Assembly (NCBI GenBank): GCA_016165875.1 | Contig: JABBOT010000027.1 | Span: 2,829,939-2,893,938 of the forward strand | DNA length: 64,000 nucleotides | Origin: Acanthopleura granulata | Lineage: Eukaryota; Mollusca; Polyplacophora; Chitonida; Chitonidae | Direction of reading: 5' to 3' | Part shown: piece by piece, positions 1 to 11,315 of the stretch | Layout: the number at the start of each line of letters is the position of its first letter | How positions within the stretch are numbered: the stretch's first letter is position 1 | Notes under the pieces: generated by a model | Told to the model about the DNA's origin: nothing | Seen by the model: the letters and a program-made list of their open reading frames with translations, nothing else | Database searches by the model: none | Made by a program: the position numbers and the translations under genes

Positions 1-639
1 ACGAAAGACAGTCCTTAGACCTACTACCTGCCTAAATTTCACGCATTTTCACCTTCCCATTTTAGACGCACAAGTTTTTCAATTTTAAAACAACTTTTAA
101 AACAGGCGATTTTTCTTTTGCATGTACTACTTCAAGTTTGCTGACATCATTTCCGGTTATGTAAAATTTGCCCCTAAGCCTCTGGATGGTATTAGGCCTT
201 AGGACTGCGTGTCCAGGTTCATTGATTATGGAGATATAATTTTGATGATGTCATTTCAGTTTTCCCTAACTTTGCATTTCGAGAATCAGTGTTCAAAAGT
301 GCATCAGGTAGAACTATCTGTAGGGCATCGTCTGTACAAGTGTAGAAATTATTACCAAAAAACGAATTTTTCAGTCACATGACATATTCACCCATTAGCT
401 AGCTTGTACAATTTTCAAAGCAGAAAGTTTTTGTTATCATCCTGAATGTACCTAGGCTTTGTGCAACTACAGTTTGAATTTCAGCTCAATTGCATCTCCT
501 GTTCTGGAGAAGATGTTTAAATGTTGTTGTCAAAATCCAATAGCCGTCAAGTTGTGCGATCAAAAGCTTCCAAAAGTTTAGGCGCAAAATGTCTGTAGCT
601 GAAACATCCTGAAGTTTCCTAACCTTCTGACTTGCCATT
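1..639. other. Gene-free AT-rich stretch, probably repeat-derived
   Basis: No exon with flanking splice sites was found. The text from about 240 to 640 has the character of the dispersed repeats that follow (for example TTTCAGCTCAATTGCATCTC and a run into (AAT)n at 675), so it is probably the 5' part of the repeat at 640-1140. This is inferred from style and position, not from an alignment. Confidence 0.4.
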
Positions 640-1140
640 TTCTCTAGAAAACATGGGACAAAATTGTGGAGAATAATAATAATAATCCAAAGGAAAACAA
701 AAGGGATTCAAGCCTGAACGGCTTGAACTCCTAAATATAGCTGTCAGGGACAGGGATGCTGGGGTTCAAGTCAGTAAGGTCTGAATGTGCATGAGTGTAG
801 CATTCTTTCATAACATCAGGACATATACAGTGGATGTGCAGAGCTTTGCACTTCAAGCTTTCCAGGTTTACCTCTATAACAGTTTTCATTCTGGTTTTCT
901 GCAAATATTGGTGAAATTGCACCTAGAAACAGCAAATGGAATTTCTTCCCAACAAATATACCCGTTTGTGAAAAGATTTTTTACGCTTAATAATGAAATT
1001 CAAAATGGCTGCCAAATCACTTGACTGGCCAATGGACACTAAACGCCAAAAGTTGCTTCATATGTTGATTATCAAAAACAAAAAGATTACACTCTTTACC
1101 TTCAGTAGTTTGCCAGGTATTACAATTTTATGAGAGGCCT
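640..1140. repeat. Dispersed repeat with short hairpins, copy A
   Basis: This segment matches 2530-2910. Both share CTGGCCAATGGACACTAAAC, then AAAAGTTGCTTCATATGTT, an (AAT)n run and a block with ATATAGCTGT.AGGGACAG. It carries small hairpins of the form TTCAAGCC-5 nt-GGCTTGAA (about 709-727) and a second, looser one at about 764-785. The order of the blocks differs between the copies, which suggests tandem or nested insertion of the same family. No protein-coding capacity is evident. The family name is not known to me. Confidence 0.7.
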
Positions 1141-1204
1141 AAAAATAATAATAATAATAATTACAGCTGTTATCCAACAGCGTTGCTGGGGTCCACGCTA
1201 TTAC

Positions 1205-1402
1205 CTATTTACCACATCGGGTAGTTCCCCAATAACTTAGTACGAAAGTACGAAAAATGAAAAAAAAAAAAAGATTGAAAAGGAGCAAATTGTATTTGAA
1301 CCCTTGACTATCAGGTATCTGATACAATGGATCTAGTACTAAAAACCAGTGTGGAAGCGGTTTAGCTTTGATCTTTTGCCAATTGCGGATAACGAAAGAC
1401 AT
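1205..1402 (-). repeat. SINE-like module with a tRNA B-box, copy 1
   Basis: On the minus strand this contains GGGTTCAAATAC, close to the RNA polymerase III B-box consensus GGTTCGANTCC, followed by a poly(T)/poly(A)-type tract. The block matches 1966-2200: both have a purine tract, TTTGAACC, a CAGGTA word, AACCAGTG and GCTTTGATCTT or CCTTTGATCTT in the same order. A third, longer version lies at about 30070-30450. It looks like an old tRNA-derived insertion. No intact A-box can be claimed. Confidence 0.45.
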
Positions 1403-1559
1403 AAAGAATACAGCGTAGCAAGGATAATCTCCATTCTCATAGTAAACTGCACTCAGCAGTGTTCAGCTTTACAGCATAAATGGTTTCCTATTACGTGACC
1501 TCTAAATGTGGGCAAATTTTGCTTTTTCATAGTTTGTACAGTACATATCTGGCCCTTTG

Positions 1560-2470
1560 CACTATGTAATTTTTAGCATTACAGCTGTAACGCTTTTCGG
1601 TCAGGTGACCTCTAAATGTGGGAAAAATTGCATTTTTTCGACCTTTGATCGTAATTTGCGTGAAAATGTACATCGCAGGCAAAAAATAAGATCACATTAG
1701 TGATCAAGACATCAAACTACATGAGTAGCATACTTAAAATATTTAAATTCAAAAACTTTTGCTCACATGACAACTTGGGTAATCAGTGTAGTTCCACAGT
1801 TCTCAAGACATAAAATTGATTTTTGCACACATGATTTGCCCCAACGTATTCTGTCTGTGTTCGAAATTTCAGCTTGATTGGATAAACTTTTCTTGGGAAA
1901 ATGACATGTCAACACATTCTATGGCATCCAAAGTAGGTCAGATTGAAAAATAAAACTAGGACTCGTCCACAGTGCCTAATGATTTTATGAAACTTGAACA
2001 AAAAGAGAGAAAAAAGAAAAAAAAAACAGGATTTATCTGGATTTGAACCTGAGACTGCCAGGTACAACCTCCACTGGGGCTATGGTGAAAACCAGTGAAA
2101 AGAAAATAAACAGTGCTCTCAGGTACCAGGACGCAGCCACATGTATAGAGTGATTGTGCCTTTGATCTTCTGCTCCTGGGGCCAGGCAGAATTAAAATAG
2201 GGCCATGTGGCCAGCTAAACAATAGTTAATGCTTTTGTGAAGTCTTGCACAAAGCTCACATGTCATTTAAATAGTATAGTTTTGACAATATTTGTTGGTT
2301 TTTGGCAAAAACTTAAAAATCTATGCAATGTACAAAAGTAATTCTTGCAGATTTGTAATCCTGACAACAAGGAGCAACAGATAGTAAGCTTGGTTAATCA
2401 TTTCAAGCAGTATTTAGAGGTGACATAATTTTCATGTAACTTCCGAGGTCAATTACAGCCTAATCTGCAT
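1560..2470. repeat. Core of a ~1-kb dispersed element, copy 1
   Basis: Nearly the whole segment aligns in order with 29620-30690. Shared landmarks include CAGCTGTAAC, ATCAAACTACAT, AAAATGACATGTCAACACA, CAAAGTAGG, GGGGCTATG, CTTTGATCT, TTCTTGCAGAT.TGTAATCCTGACA and AAGCAGTATTT. The two copies differ by many substitutions and indels, so both are old. The copy at 29.6 kb is bounded by long inverted ends. This copy is not, so it is probably a truncated or rearranged relic. It embeds a B-box-bearing module (GGATTTGAACC at about 2038). Confidence 0.75.
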
Positions 2471-2529
2471 ATCAAATTCAACCTGTCAGGTTAAATGAGT
2501 AGGGTCATCCACCTAGAAAGAGTAAATTG

Positions 2530-2910
2530 AATTTCCACTGAACAGGTATAACTGTTTGTTTTTAAGTTTTTTAAGATTTTTAAGTTTAACAATGAAATTC
2601 AAAATGGCCCCTAAATCATGTAACTGGCCAATGGACACTAAACGTCAAAAGTTGCTTCATATGTTCGTTATCAAAACTACAAAGTTTGGATTCTCTATCT
2701 TCAGTAGTTTACAAGATATTGCAATTTTACGCGTGGGTTGAAAATAATAATAATGATCCGAATGATTTCAAGAGGTGTCCCACAGGGAACCTGTGTGAAC
2801 CCCTCATAATCCGAATGAATGGGGATTCAAGTCTGAATGGCCTGAACCCATAAATATAGCTGTAAGGGACAGCAATGCAGGGGTTCAAGCCAGTAGGGCC
2901 TGTATGTGTA
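2530..2910. repeat. Dispersed repeat with short hairpins, copy B
   Basis: Second copy of the family at 640-1140, in the same orientation. After an (AAT)n run it has CCGAATGATTTCAAGAGGTG, then a short hairpin (CCACAGG-GAA-CCTGTGT, about 2780-2797) and GAACCCCT. A related module with AATTTCAATAGGTGTCC and GAACCCCTAA is at about 12932-12962. The segment ends with GGGGTTCAAGCCAGTAGGGC, the counterpart of the 764-785 hairpin in copy A. Confidence 0.7.
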
Positions 2911-3987
2911 GCCCTTTGTGCTCGGGGATTTTAAAATTTACTTCAGTAAGAGTTTTCTGCTGAAGTTTACTACTTAGAGTAGAAATTGTTAAAGAGATTA
3001 CATCGGAAAATTATCGCGAATTTTCAGTTTTAATCAATTCAAACTGAGCCTTATCTACTTTTCCATCAATGCACTCATGCACTTTCAGAAAATGTCACCC
3101 TCAGTACCTTGTGATTTTCTATTTCAAAAGAAGTTTCCAAGTGGTTCCATTTCAATCTGAACCGAAAAAAGTTAATGTATGCATGAAAAGTAATGAGTAT
3201 TAACGTATATGGATGCAAAAGGATGCTCGGCCACACTTTCATTTCATTCCATACTCAGCATAAGTAATTGTGACGTCACAGAAAGACTGAATGTATTTAA
3301 CCAATGTTTAGCTACTATTTTGACATCATATGTATGTTCTTGGGTGACAGTTGGGAAAAGGGCCGCCCTAAAGTTAAATATCTATGAGTTTATGCATACC
3401 ACAAAATATTCAGTTAAAATGTGATATTCCAATCCATTTTCATTCCAATTATGTTTTCATTAACTTTTATTTAATCCTATAGCATGCAAAGCTACTTTAT
3501 TAATTCAAGGCATATGCAATTCAAGAAACAGAAATTCTCCAGTGTTGTCTCTTGAAGTTTAATGTTTATTTATTTATATATTTATATAAACCTCCTGGTG
3601 AGTGACTGAACTCTCCCGTGGTCTGACTCACAGGTGTGCACACCACATTGGTGCAGTGCAATACATTTGGTCTTCAGGTAATGGTACACTTGTGCAAATG
3701 GTCATATGAATTTTAACCAAACAGTCTTAAACTGCTCCAACAACAACAACTGTTAGAACATTGCATTTATTTATCTTTAAAGATTACCTATAAGCCATTT
3801 AAACCAGCTTGGTACATGCAGTAGCGTTCACAGTTCAGCAGCATTTATGTCTATATTTGAAGTATTGATTCAAGGAGACACCCAAGAAAAATAATTGTTG
3901 TAATTTGTCGTCTCAGACCAGTGCCCATGCAAGATGCTGAGTACATGTGATTGTAGCTGTTAAGTCCTGGGGCGTAATATATATTTC
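2911..3987. other. No gene seen
   Basis: AT-rich sequence without convincing exon boundaries. A 72-codon open frame at 3209-3424 (+) shows no recognisable motif and is taken as chance. A short (TTTA)n run near 3565 resembles a SINE tail, but no SINE body follows clearly. Confidence 0.4.
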
Positions 3988-4236
3988 TTTATTTGACTCG
4001 AGTCATATGTTGTATTCCAGAATATTTCACTTATAAGATTCTGGCCAGCATTATGGAGAGTGGAAATGCAGCTGAGCCCCTAGCAAACCCACGATGATGA
4101 TCTGCAGATTGCTGGCATGCCTTCCCACATATGGCCGGAGAGAAAGCAAGCATGAGCAGAACATGAACTTACAACAATAGCATTGGTGGAAGGCTGCTGG
4201 GTCAATATGCTAACCACCTCCGCCATGGAGGCCTGC
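3988..4236 (-). repeat. tRNA-derived SINE, old degraded copy
   Basis: The plus strand reads the reverse of the SINE: TTTATTTGAC tail, a core with CAGAATATTTCACTTATA, GGCCAGCATTATGG, ACCCACGATGAT, CTTCCCACATATGGCCGGAG, and finally the tRNA-like head (TGCTAACCACCTCCGCCATGG). The same order is found in the better preserved copies at 49137-49406 and 50005-50259. The A- and B-box regions are eroded here. Confidence 0.8.
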
Positions 4237-7200
4237 CATGTAATATGTCAGCTGCCAAGCCACACTAAGATTAGCCTCCTGGCAAACACTCTGATACACA
4301 GCCATAAGCATAAATTCATTACCCATAAGGTGGAGTGAAGGACAGTGCTGGGAACTACCATCTACCATGTAAGGCTATCTCTGTCAAGGGCATGGTATTT
4401 GAAAGGGAATGAATCTACTGAAGTACTACATTCAGTTTGTTGTTGAGTAGCGATGATCCATCAAGATAACATTTCCACCATGTACAACCCACAGCAACAA
4501 TGTCATACTGGATGATTTATCACTTTCTGGTAGCCAGAGAAAATCTCTACAGTTTTATATGGTTCAGTCTTTACAAATGCCCTCCTTGCATATTATAATC
4601 CAAACAGATGCACACTTGCATGGAGCATTCCACGTTGCGTCAATGTATCATTTTTCTCATATTCGTTATTTACCAGTATAAGAAGAGAGCTTAATTATAT
4701 CCAGAACATAATCATGGCAATTCAGAGTTCTATTTCGCTGTGGCAGCCAATGCGCAGCAAGACAGAAAACTAATGATGATAATATATTTGGGATATTATG
4801 TGTAGACATGGGAACAATTTTAATATTATTTTACAAAAAAGTCACCTTATACGACAATTTATCCTGCATCAGACAAAATCCTCTGCCTTTGATTGATCAG
4901 TAATGGTCAAGTGGTAGATGTGTATATCTCCATACCCTGCAGAAGATGCTGTATGCGTCTGATGACTCAACAGTAGGGAGAACGCCATGAAGTAAGAGTT
5001 TCAATGTGACGCAACGACACCAACAACACAAAGGCATTTTGACACCACACTGTCCATGACGTTATGACATCCTCATTCCCAGATCAATGTTTGGTAATTC
5101 AGAGCTCTGTGACGAAAGAGGAAATTACTGTTTAAGCTTCTTTTGTTTTTCAAAAAACAAATTTTAGTGTAGTTTACAGGGTGTTCTGTGGGATAAATGC
5201 ATTACATGGTTAAGAAGTGAAGAGTTACGGAACTATACGGGGTCAATAAGCCTCATATTGGGACTTCCAGACCCCATATAATTTTGCATCCTTTCACTCA
5301 GTAACCATGTAACCAATATTATGTCCAAAATGAAAAAAATGAAAACTTGATTTTTAACACTGGAGGAGGGGAAGTGGGAGGAATGTGCAGACAAGAGACA
5401 GGAAAGAAGTAGGAGTGGCTGCAGCTGCAACAAATCAACTGCTATTCTGATGTATGCACTTCAAAAAACAAACCCAGTTTTTCTCTTTCATGCTCTTGTA
5501 AATCTTCAAGGCATTAATAACAATATCTATTTTTTTTTTAAACTTATTAAATTCAAGTAAAAACAGAAGTATGTGTATGAGGTTCTATGAAGGAAATCTT
5601 GAAACTGCAAAATTTATGCAAGAAACCGGACAGACCTCCTGGCTTATAACTGCTGCCCAACTAGACTTCAACTTGCAACTTCAAATGTCAAACTGCAATA
5701 GAGAGCCAGAACTGTAAGCATCATCTTTAAGTACTGTAAGATCATCTTTAAGTACATTAATTATCTGAGATGGATACAGGGTCACATGTCCGTTAAAAGG
5801 ACTCTTCTAAAAAATCAAATGGGCAAAAGGGTGAAAAAATCAAAGGCTTTATTACTAAATTGGTACCTCAAAATATGTCTGAGTAACCTACAACAGATAG
5901 TTAACAATATAGTTGAGAATAACAGATTAACAGGTGGACTGCTGGTGGTTTCGTGAGTGTAACACTAGTGTGTTTGCATTCAGAACATGTGAGCAGATCT
6001 CACAGATGTCTCATTTGCTTGCATATGGGCAGCTATTCTGATCTGTCTTGTTGTTTGTGCTTGATGAAATGTTTTTCAAAAAATCAAATAAGGACTCTAC
6101 AAACATTCCTGTATCCAACACTGGTTGAGGTGACACACCAGTAACGTGCTAACTACAGGCTAAAACAGCAGCTATTGCCAATGACTTCAGTAGGAAAATT
6201 TCTTTCATTGTTTAAGTCCTATTGTATCATGTGACATGTGAGAAATGCTAGGCAACTAAAAATCGAATACATTTATTGTGGCATAAGAATCTCAAAAAAG
6301 TTTTACAAAAAGCTATTTAGAATAGACCAACAATGGATAACATTGAGGAGTGGAATTTCTGTGAACTTGAAAAGTTCCTGAAGGAAAGGTGTCACGGGTG
6401 CCATGGGAACATTGCGAGACAGGTGTTTGGTAAATAAATCTGAACAGAAGTTGCCCATCATTTTAGATAAGACACATGAATAAAATTACCTTCATATATA
6501 GCGAAAAAAAAAGAGTGCAACCTCACAAATACCCTATTAAAGCTTAACTTCCATCAGACACATCTACTAACAGGTATATATACACCCTGGTGTGTTTAAA
6601 CGGAACTCTCAAAGGATTGGCTACACCTTTACATCAGCAGGTTTATTGGATACTCTCATACAGTACTGTACTTCCACTGATATGTTAATGGCTGCTGAAA
6701 TCCAAGACAAAGCAATATAACTTAACTGAAAACAGGGGTTTTTGTTTAATACTAAAACCTTTTTGTCTGCAAAGTTTTATATCAATGATTGATGGCTAAT
6801 CAGCCTATCCGCGCCACTTCATTCATTCTGTATCTGTTTGTGCATGAGCTACATTCATTGATATAGATGTTGTCAGATGCATGGAAAGTAAGGTTTCATG
6901 AATTCAGTTTCTTCTAAGCCTTAATTAAACTGAATGTTGTCGACTGTTTTTGAAATATTCTTAAGTACATCACAGAACACTATGCAACGGTAAAAAAGAC
7001 AAACATAGGTTTGTGTAACACTTCACCAGTGACAAAAGACCCATTAGTGGATCCATACATATATATATATATCATATTACAATTGCTTTTGAAGGATTTA
7101 CATAAAGATGCCATTGTCAAAGATAAATCTGCCATAGGCACTGCGTTAGTCTCACAGCATGTAAGATATTTCTGGAAATGTTATGCTTTGAAGTATATGT

Positions 7201-7704
7201 CAGGTATTTGGGTTGGGTATATGGGAGTGCAGGTGGAGTGAGGGAGGGGCAAGTGCCTTGGGTGGGTGACTGAATTGATATGTAGTAAGGCTGTAGTTAG
7301 GACATTGTCGTTTCCTGTCCTTTTGCTAGATTGGTGTGTCACATTTCACAACTATAAGGATAGAAGTCATAACTGGTTTATAACATTAGGTAGGGATGTT
7401 GCATGTCAGTGTGTTCCTACTATCACGTACTTTGACATGGTCACTGTTATATTATAGCTTGGTGAATAGCCTGGAAGTTATGATAGATTTAAAATAGAAT
7501 TAAATATGGCTGAGTTATTTCTTCAGGATTAAATGGTGTGTTGTTAGAAAAGTAGATATAGTAGATTTTTCATATTTAACATGCTTGTAGAGTATACCTG
7601 GAAAATTTAGTAGTGGTCAAAAGTTGTTAGATGTATGCATTACAGTCTCTGTAAATGCATTGTTTTTGACGTTATAAAAACACAAATCCTAGTTAGCCTA
7701 GTGC
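4237..7704. other. No gene seen
   Basis: No conserved exon was recognised on either strand. Open frames of 60-76 codons (for example 5233-5433 minus, 5953-6144 plus, 7011-7241 plus) have no family signature and lie in AT-rich sequence where such lengths arise by chance. A short (TA)n run is at about 7055-7072. If CSTF3 continues leftwards this may be its intron. Confidence 0.4.
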
Positions 7705-7800
7705 TGATTGGAACTCTCACAGCTGGGCAATTAATTGACTTCTGTGACGTCCTTGCTGGGCTATAAAAGCCCTGCCCTAAAGTGTGCTGGAGGTCAGTCT
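7705..7800 (+). promoter_or_regulatory. Candidate RNA polymerase II promoter (CCAAT, CRE-like, TATA, Inr)
   Basis: In order on the plus strand: a GATTGG (reverse CCAAT) near 7708, TGTGACGTCC (a CRE-like TGACGTC half) near 7743-7752, a clear TATA box CTATAAAAGC at 7761-7770, and an initiator-like GGTCAGTCT with its A at 7796, 34 bases after the first T of the TATA box. The arrangement and spacing are those of a TATA-driven metazoan promoter. What it drives is unknown. Confidence 0.45.
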
Positions 7801-7895
7801 TGCAGTCAGTCTTGTAGTTAGAGTCATTGAAGGCAGAGTCATCAGGAGTTACAGTTACAGAATTATGGAATTATGTCTCCAGTCAGTACAGGATG
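7796..7895 (+). CDS. Candidate first exon downstream of the TATA promoter
   Basis: If transcription starts at the initiator, the transcript contains an ATG at 7865, reads ten codons (MELCLQSVQD) and meets a strong 5' splice site, GGATG|GTAAGA, at 7895/7896. Just downstream, in another frame, an ATG at 7912 opens a 16-codon hydrophobic stretch that looks like a signal peptide (leucine- and valine-rich) but ends in TAG. No second exon was identified, so this may be the 5' exon of an unknown gene, a relic, or a lone promoter. The product is unknown. Confidence 0.22.
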
Positions 7896-8929
7896 GTAAG
7901 AATACAGAAAGATGTCTCCACTCCTGTGTTGTGTTGCTTTTCTGCTGGTCCTACCAAGCTAGCCTCCCCATAGCTTACATAACTGATGGCCAACAAACAC
8001 CAACAACCAGCAAAGGTTATGACAACAGCCCCACGTGAACATGTGCTTCAATATGATGGATGTAATGGTTATGGAGGTTAATTTTGTGAGCCTCAATCAG
8101 TACAAAAATCTGCTGCCTTGTTCAGTTAGCTGCTTTTAGTTTAATGAGAATAAATATCACTGGTACTTCCAAGAATGAAAATACACCATCTTCCAAATTA
8201 AATGCAGAAAGCAATGTGTTCGGAACCTTGTTTTTCCCCCACTGTAAATGAGCAGGACGGCAGGTGGTTGACTGTGGTGCTAACCAGAGTTGCAGGTAAA
8301 CAGCATTACCAGCCCAAACTGTGGATCAGGTCACACTTGTTTTCAAGGTATCATTACATTTCCACTCCAAGAGATCAATCAAATATGAAAGATATATCAG
8401 CATTATATTCACAGAAAAGGTGTATGTACACATTGTAGTGACATACACAAAGAAAGACAAATCATCAGTTCTGTAAAAATTTTAAAAATCTGAGGAAACG
8501 CATGAAGTTTGGTTCGAGAGGATTCACAACCAGAAATAGATTTGTTCACTACTCACATCAAGCTGCCTTCGTCTTTAGACAAAACTGTTCAGAAAATACC
8601 TCTCATGAACAATTTCCAGACTAATGACAGCTAATGAGAATCTACACATCACTCGTACTAAGCATTTGGATAAATGTTTAAATAACAAGGTCAAAGAAAA
8701 TGTGAGGCATTTTTTCCTGCTCTTCAAACAGTACAGATTTCAAGGCCAGTAAAATAAGATCCTGTAACTATGAAACCTGTTTAACCAGAAAGGTGTCAAG
8801 GTCCACACTTATTGATACTGACAGGCAGGAATAACACATATTAGAAGCCTTATGATACTGAAAGGATCCTCATCGTTTGTTTACATTACACAAGCTGTAC
8901 TGAATGTGCCTCAGTTCAATACACAGTAT
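7896..8929. other. No further exon recognised
   Basis: Sequence downstream of the candidate promoter. A 78-codon open frame at 8202-8438 (+) has no recognisable family. A CACGTG E-box occurs at 8032-8037, but single E-boxes are expected by chance at this density. Confidence 0.35.
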
Positions 8930-9330
8930 GTACTGTCTTTATTACCTCTGCCTAGGTTTTTTCTTACAGCTGCTTCTTTGTTTTGTGTCTGTCAGTCAGC
9001 AACTTCACATGAAATAGTCCGCACCAATTTGGATGAAATTCTACTTACACTTTGACCTTAGGCTCTGGACCAATCCATTAAATAAAGGTGACCATTCCAA
9101 TGAGAATTGGGATATGCATCCAGGAATATTTTTTGAGTTTTTCACAATTAAGAGTGTCAACCCATCGTGGAATTTGTGCATGTAAATTTTGGGGGGCGGA
9201 GATTTGCAATTTCAGAGTGCCTTCTAGATCACCATAACATGGCCTTTTTTGGTGTCTGAAAAGTCCAATTTCAATACACTGTATGCTGAAAATGATGATC
9301 AGATACATTCATTTAAATACATAACTCCTT
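8930..9330 (+). repeat. Dispersed repeat of a type widespread in marine invertebrates
   Basis: The text runs ATTACCTCTGCCTAGG, a TCTGTCAGTCAGCAACTTCA block, CGCACCAATTTGGATGAAAT, TGACCTTAGG, a CTGGACCAATCCATTAA block, and ATTGGGATATGCATCCAGGA. I recognise this phrase order as a common non-coding repeat of invertebrate genomes, but I cannot name the family. The 76-codon minus-strand frame at 9078-9308 lies inside it and is not a gene. Confidence 0.5.
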
Positions 9331-11059
9331 TCCTGGGTTAAATTAATATTTGTTTATTATTACAGTGTACATCGTGGTATTTTTTTTATTACTGGAAGTC
9401 CTTGCAGTATCAAAGGATAATTTTCAGCAAGGACACTTGGGGAGCATAAACCATGCAGATTCAGTGACAGACATGACCTTTACATTACAGAGACACCTGC
9501 ACCTCAGTTTCACTCTAGGAGCTGAAACTGTTTACATTAGAATGAATGTCAGGTTGAAGGACCTTGACAAGTATACAGCATGGACCACATAAACCAAAGA
9601 AGATGTTCATAACTAAACCCAGTCTATCAGCTTTGATTTGACTTCATGAGAATTCAGTTCTTCTGAGACTGTTTTATTGCTTTAATTTAACAACTGCTAT
9701 CAAAGGTGGGAATACTGGGAGGTACTCAGACTGCAAACAAGGTAATCATATAATAGATAACATTTACACATATTACTACAGAAATACCCTAATTCTTCAA
9801 CTTTTTCACATAAGAGTAGACTTAAAGCAACTTTCACACTGATTTATGAACCTTCATAATTTGATTCTGGAGACCAACTGCATCAGTTGGATTGACCAAT
9901 TTCATTGGCTTCATACGAAGTATAAATTTGTCTACACACAAAAATGCTCAGATTATGCCTGAATAAGACATCATGCAAACATGCAAAATACATGGCTAAA
10001 AATCTAAAGCAAGATGCTATAATTACCAAGCAGGTATAGATATAAATTTCACCTTCAAGTTTGAAAAAAAAATAATACAAAATAATATAAATTGAAATAA
10101 GGTGATGTATGTTGTGTTACATTGTAGATACTGTTAATGACCTCATTAACAGAATAAGATTTCACCAAAGACTTAAATGAAGATTTAGAAATAACACTTT
10201 AGAATGGTGATTTATTCCATTCCCCAGGATGTGTGCAACTGAAAGTGTAGTGTGATAAGTTTGATATATGGCTTGTGGCCATATCTGTTTCTCAGCGCAG
10301 AGAAAATTTATAGGAAAGAATGTTTTCAAAAAATAATGTTCACAGAATAAAGAGATACATGTAATATTTGGATATCTTAAGAAAACCGGAGTTGAGTTTG
10401 ACTAACCAGTCAGACAGTACTACCAGTTGAACAGCTTCTTTTCGAAAGTGTATACAATGACACCTCTCAGGGGTGAAATTTGGTTATACTTTTTTTATTT
10501 CACATTCTTATTCTCCTTTCTCCTATCTTTCCTCTCACTTAACGATGAAAGCCAATTTCAAATTTTAAATACCCTAAAGTTGACAAAAAGTATAACATGT
10601 TGCGAGGCAAGGCAATTGTGTTTTCTTGAAGGGGTTACCTGCTCTGAATAGACATGCCTCTGGTAAATGTGTTTTGCCTCCTGCCATAAAGTGTGCATGG
10701 CTGTTGGTGCAGACTACTCAAGCAGACCTATTAACTAAAACAATCTTTATCACCTCACAGAGCTCCCACTGGGTGAGGGGTTTATAAACACATTCTAGCA
10801 GGTTTTGCTAAGAGATGTTCAGATAAAAAAGGAATTTAGACATATATGGAGCATGATAAGTTTGAAATCTTAATGTAAGTAGGTTGGTATGTTCATGTTT
10901 TAACTGGAGGTAGGACAATTCTTGGTTAAAATTAATTAAGGAATGAATTAATAACGAATTTTGTCACACATAATGCTTCTCCAGACATTTTGGTCTTTTT
11001 CTCCCTTTCCATTTCTGAGACGGTCATATGGTGAAATACTTTTATTTCTCGCTTACTTT
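9331..11059. other. No gene seen
   Basis: AT-rich sequence. Frames at 9350-9592 and 10427-10651 (+) and 9883-10080 (-) have low-complexity or hydrophobic composition without recognisable motifs. Confidence 0.4.
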
Positions 11060-11315
11060 TCAAAATAATGCTATGAAACTTGGCACATATGTAGCTAAAT
11101 ACTTAAGCTAAAAACTGTCCCACAAATTTTCTACTTTTAATGATATTAGTACAAGAACACTAAAGTTTCATATTTTTTTCACATTTTTAAAAGTTTACTT
11201 TAAATGATCTTTCAGAACAATCTAAGTTGAACATAAAAAAAAATCTGTGGGACCGTTTTTTAGTTTTAAGTGGTAAATTACCCATTTGGGCCAAAAGAAA
11301 AAATGAAAAATTTGG
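11060..11315. repeat. Imperfect fold-back (inverted repeat)
   Basis: Left arm near 11100-11130 (TTAAGCTAAAAACTGTCCCA) is complementary to the right arm near 11240-11270 (AAAATCTGTGGGACCGTTTT). Weaker matching extends outward on both sides, and about 110 bases lie between the arms. It is probably a small fold-back element relic. The overlapping open frames on both strands (11187-11427) are a by-product of the palindrome. Confidence 0.5.

Noticed and set aside
10635..10720. Minus-strand stretch before CAG|GTAACC as a further CSTF3 exon
   Set aside because: The open frame does not resemble the lysine-rich helix that should follow exon 3, and no acceptor fits.
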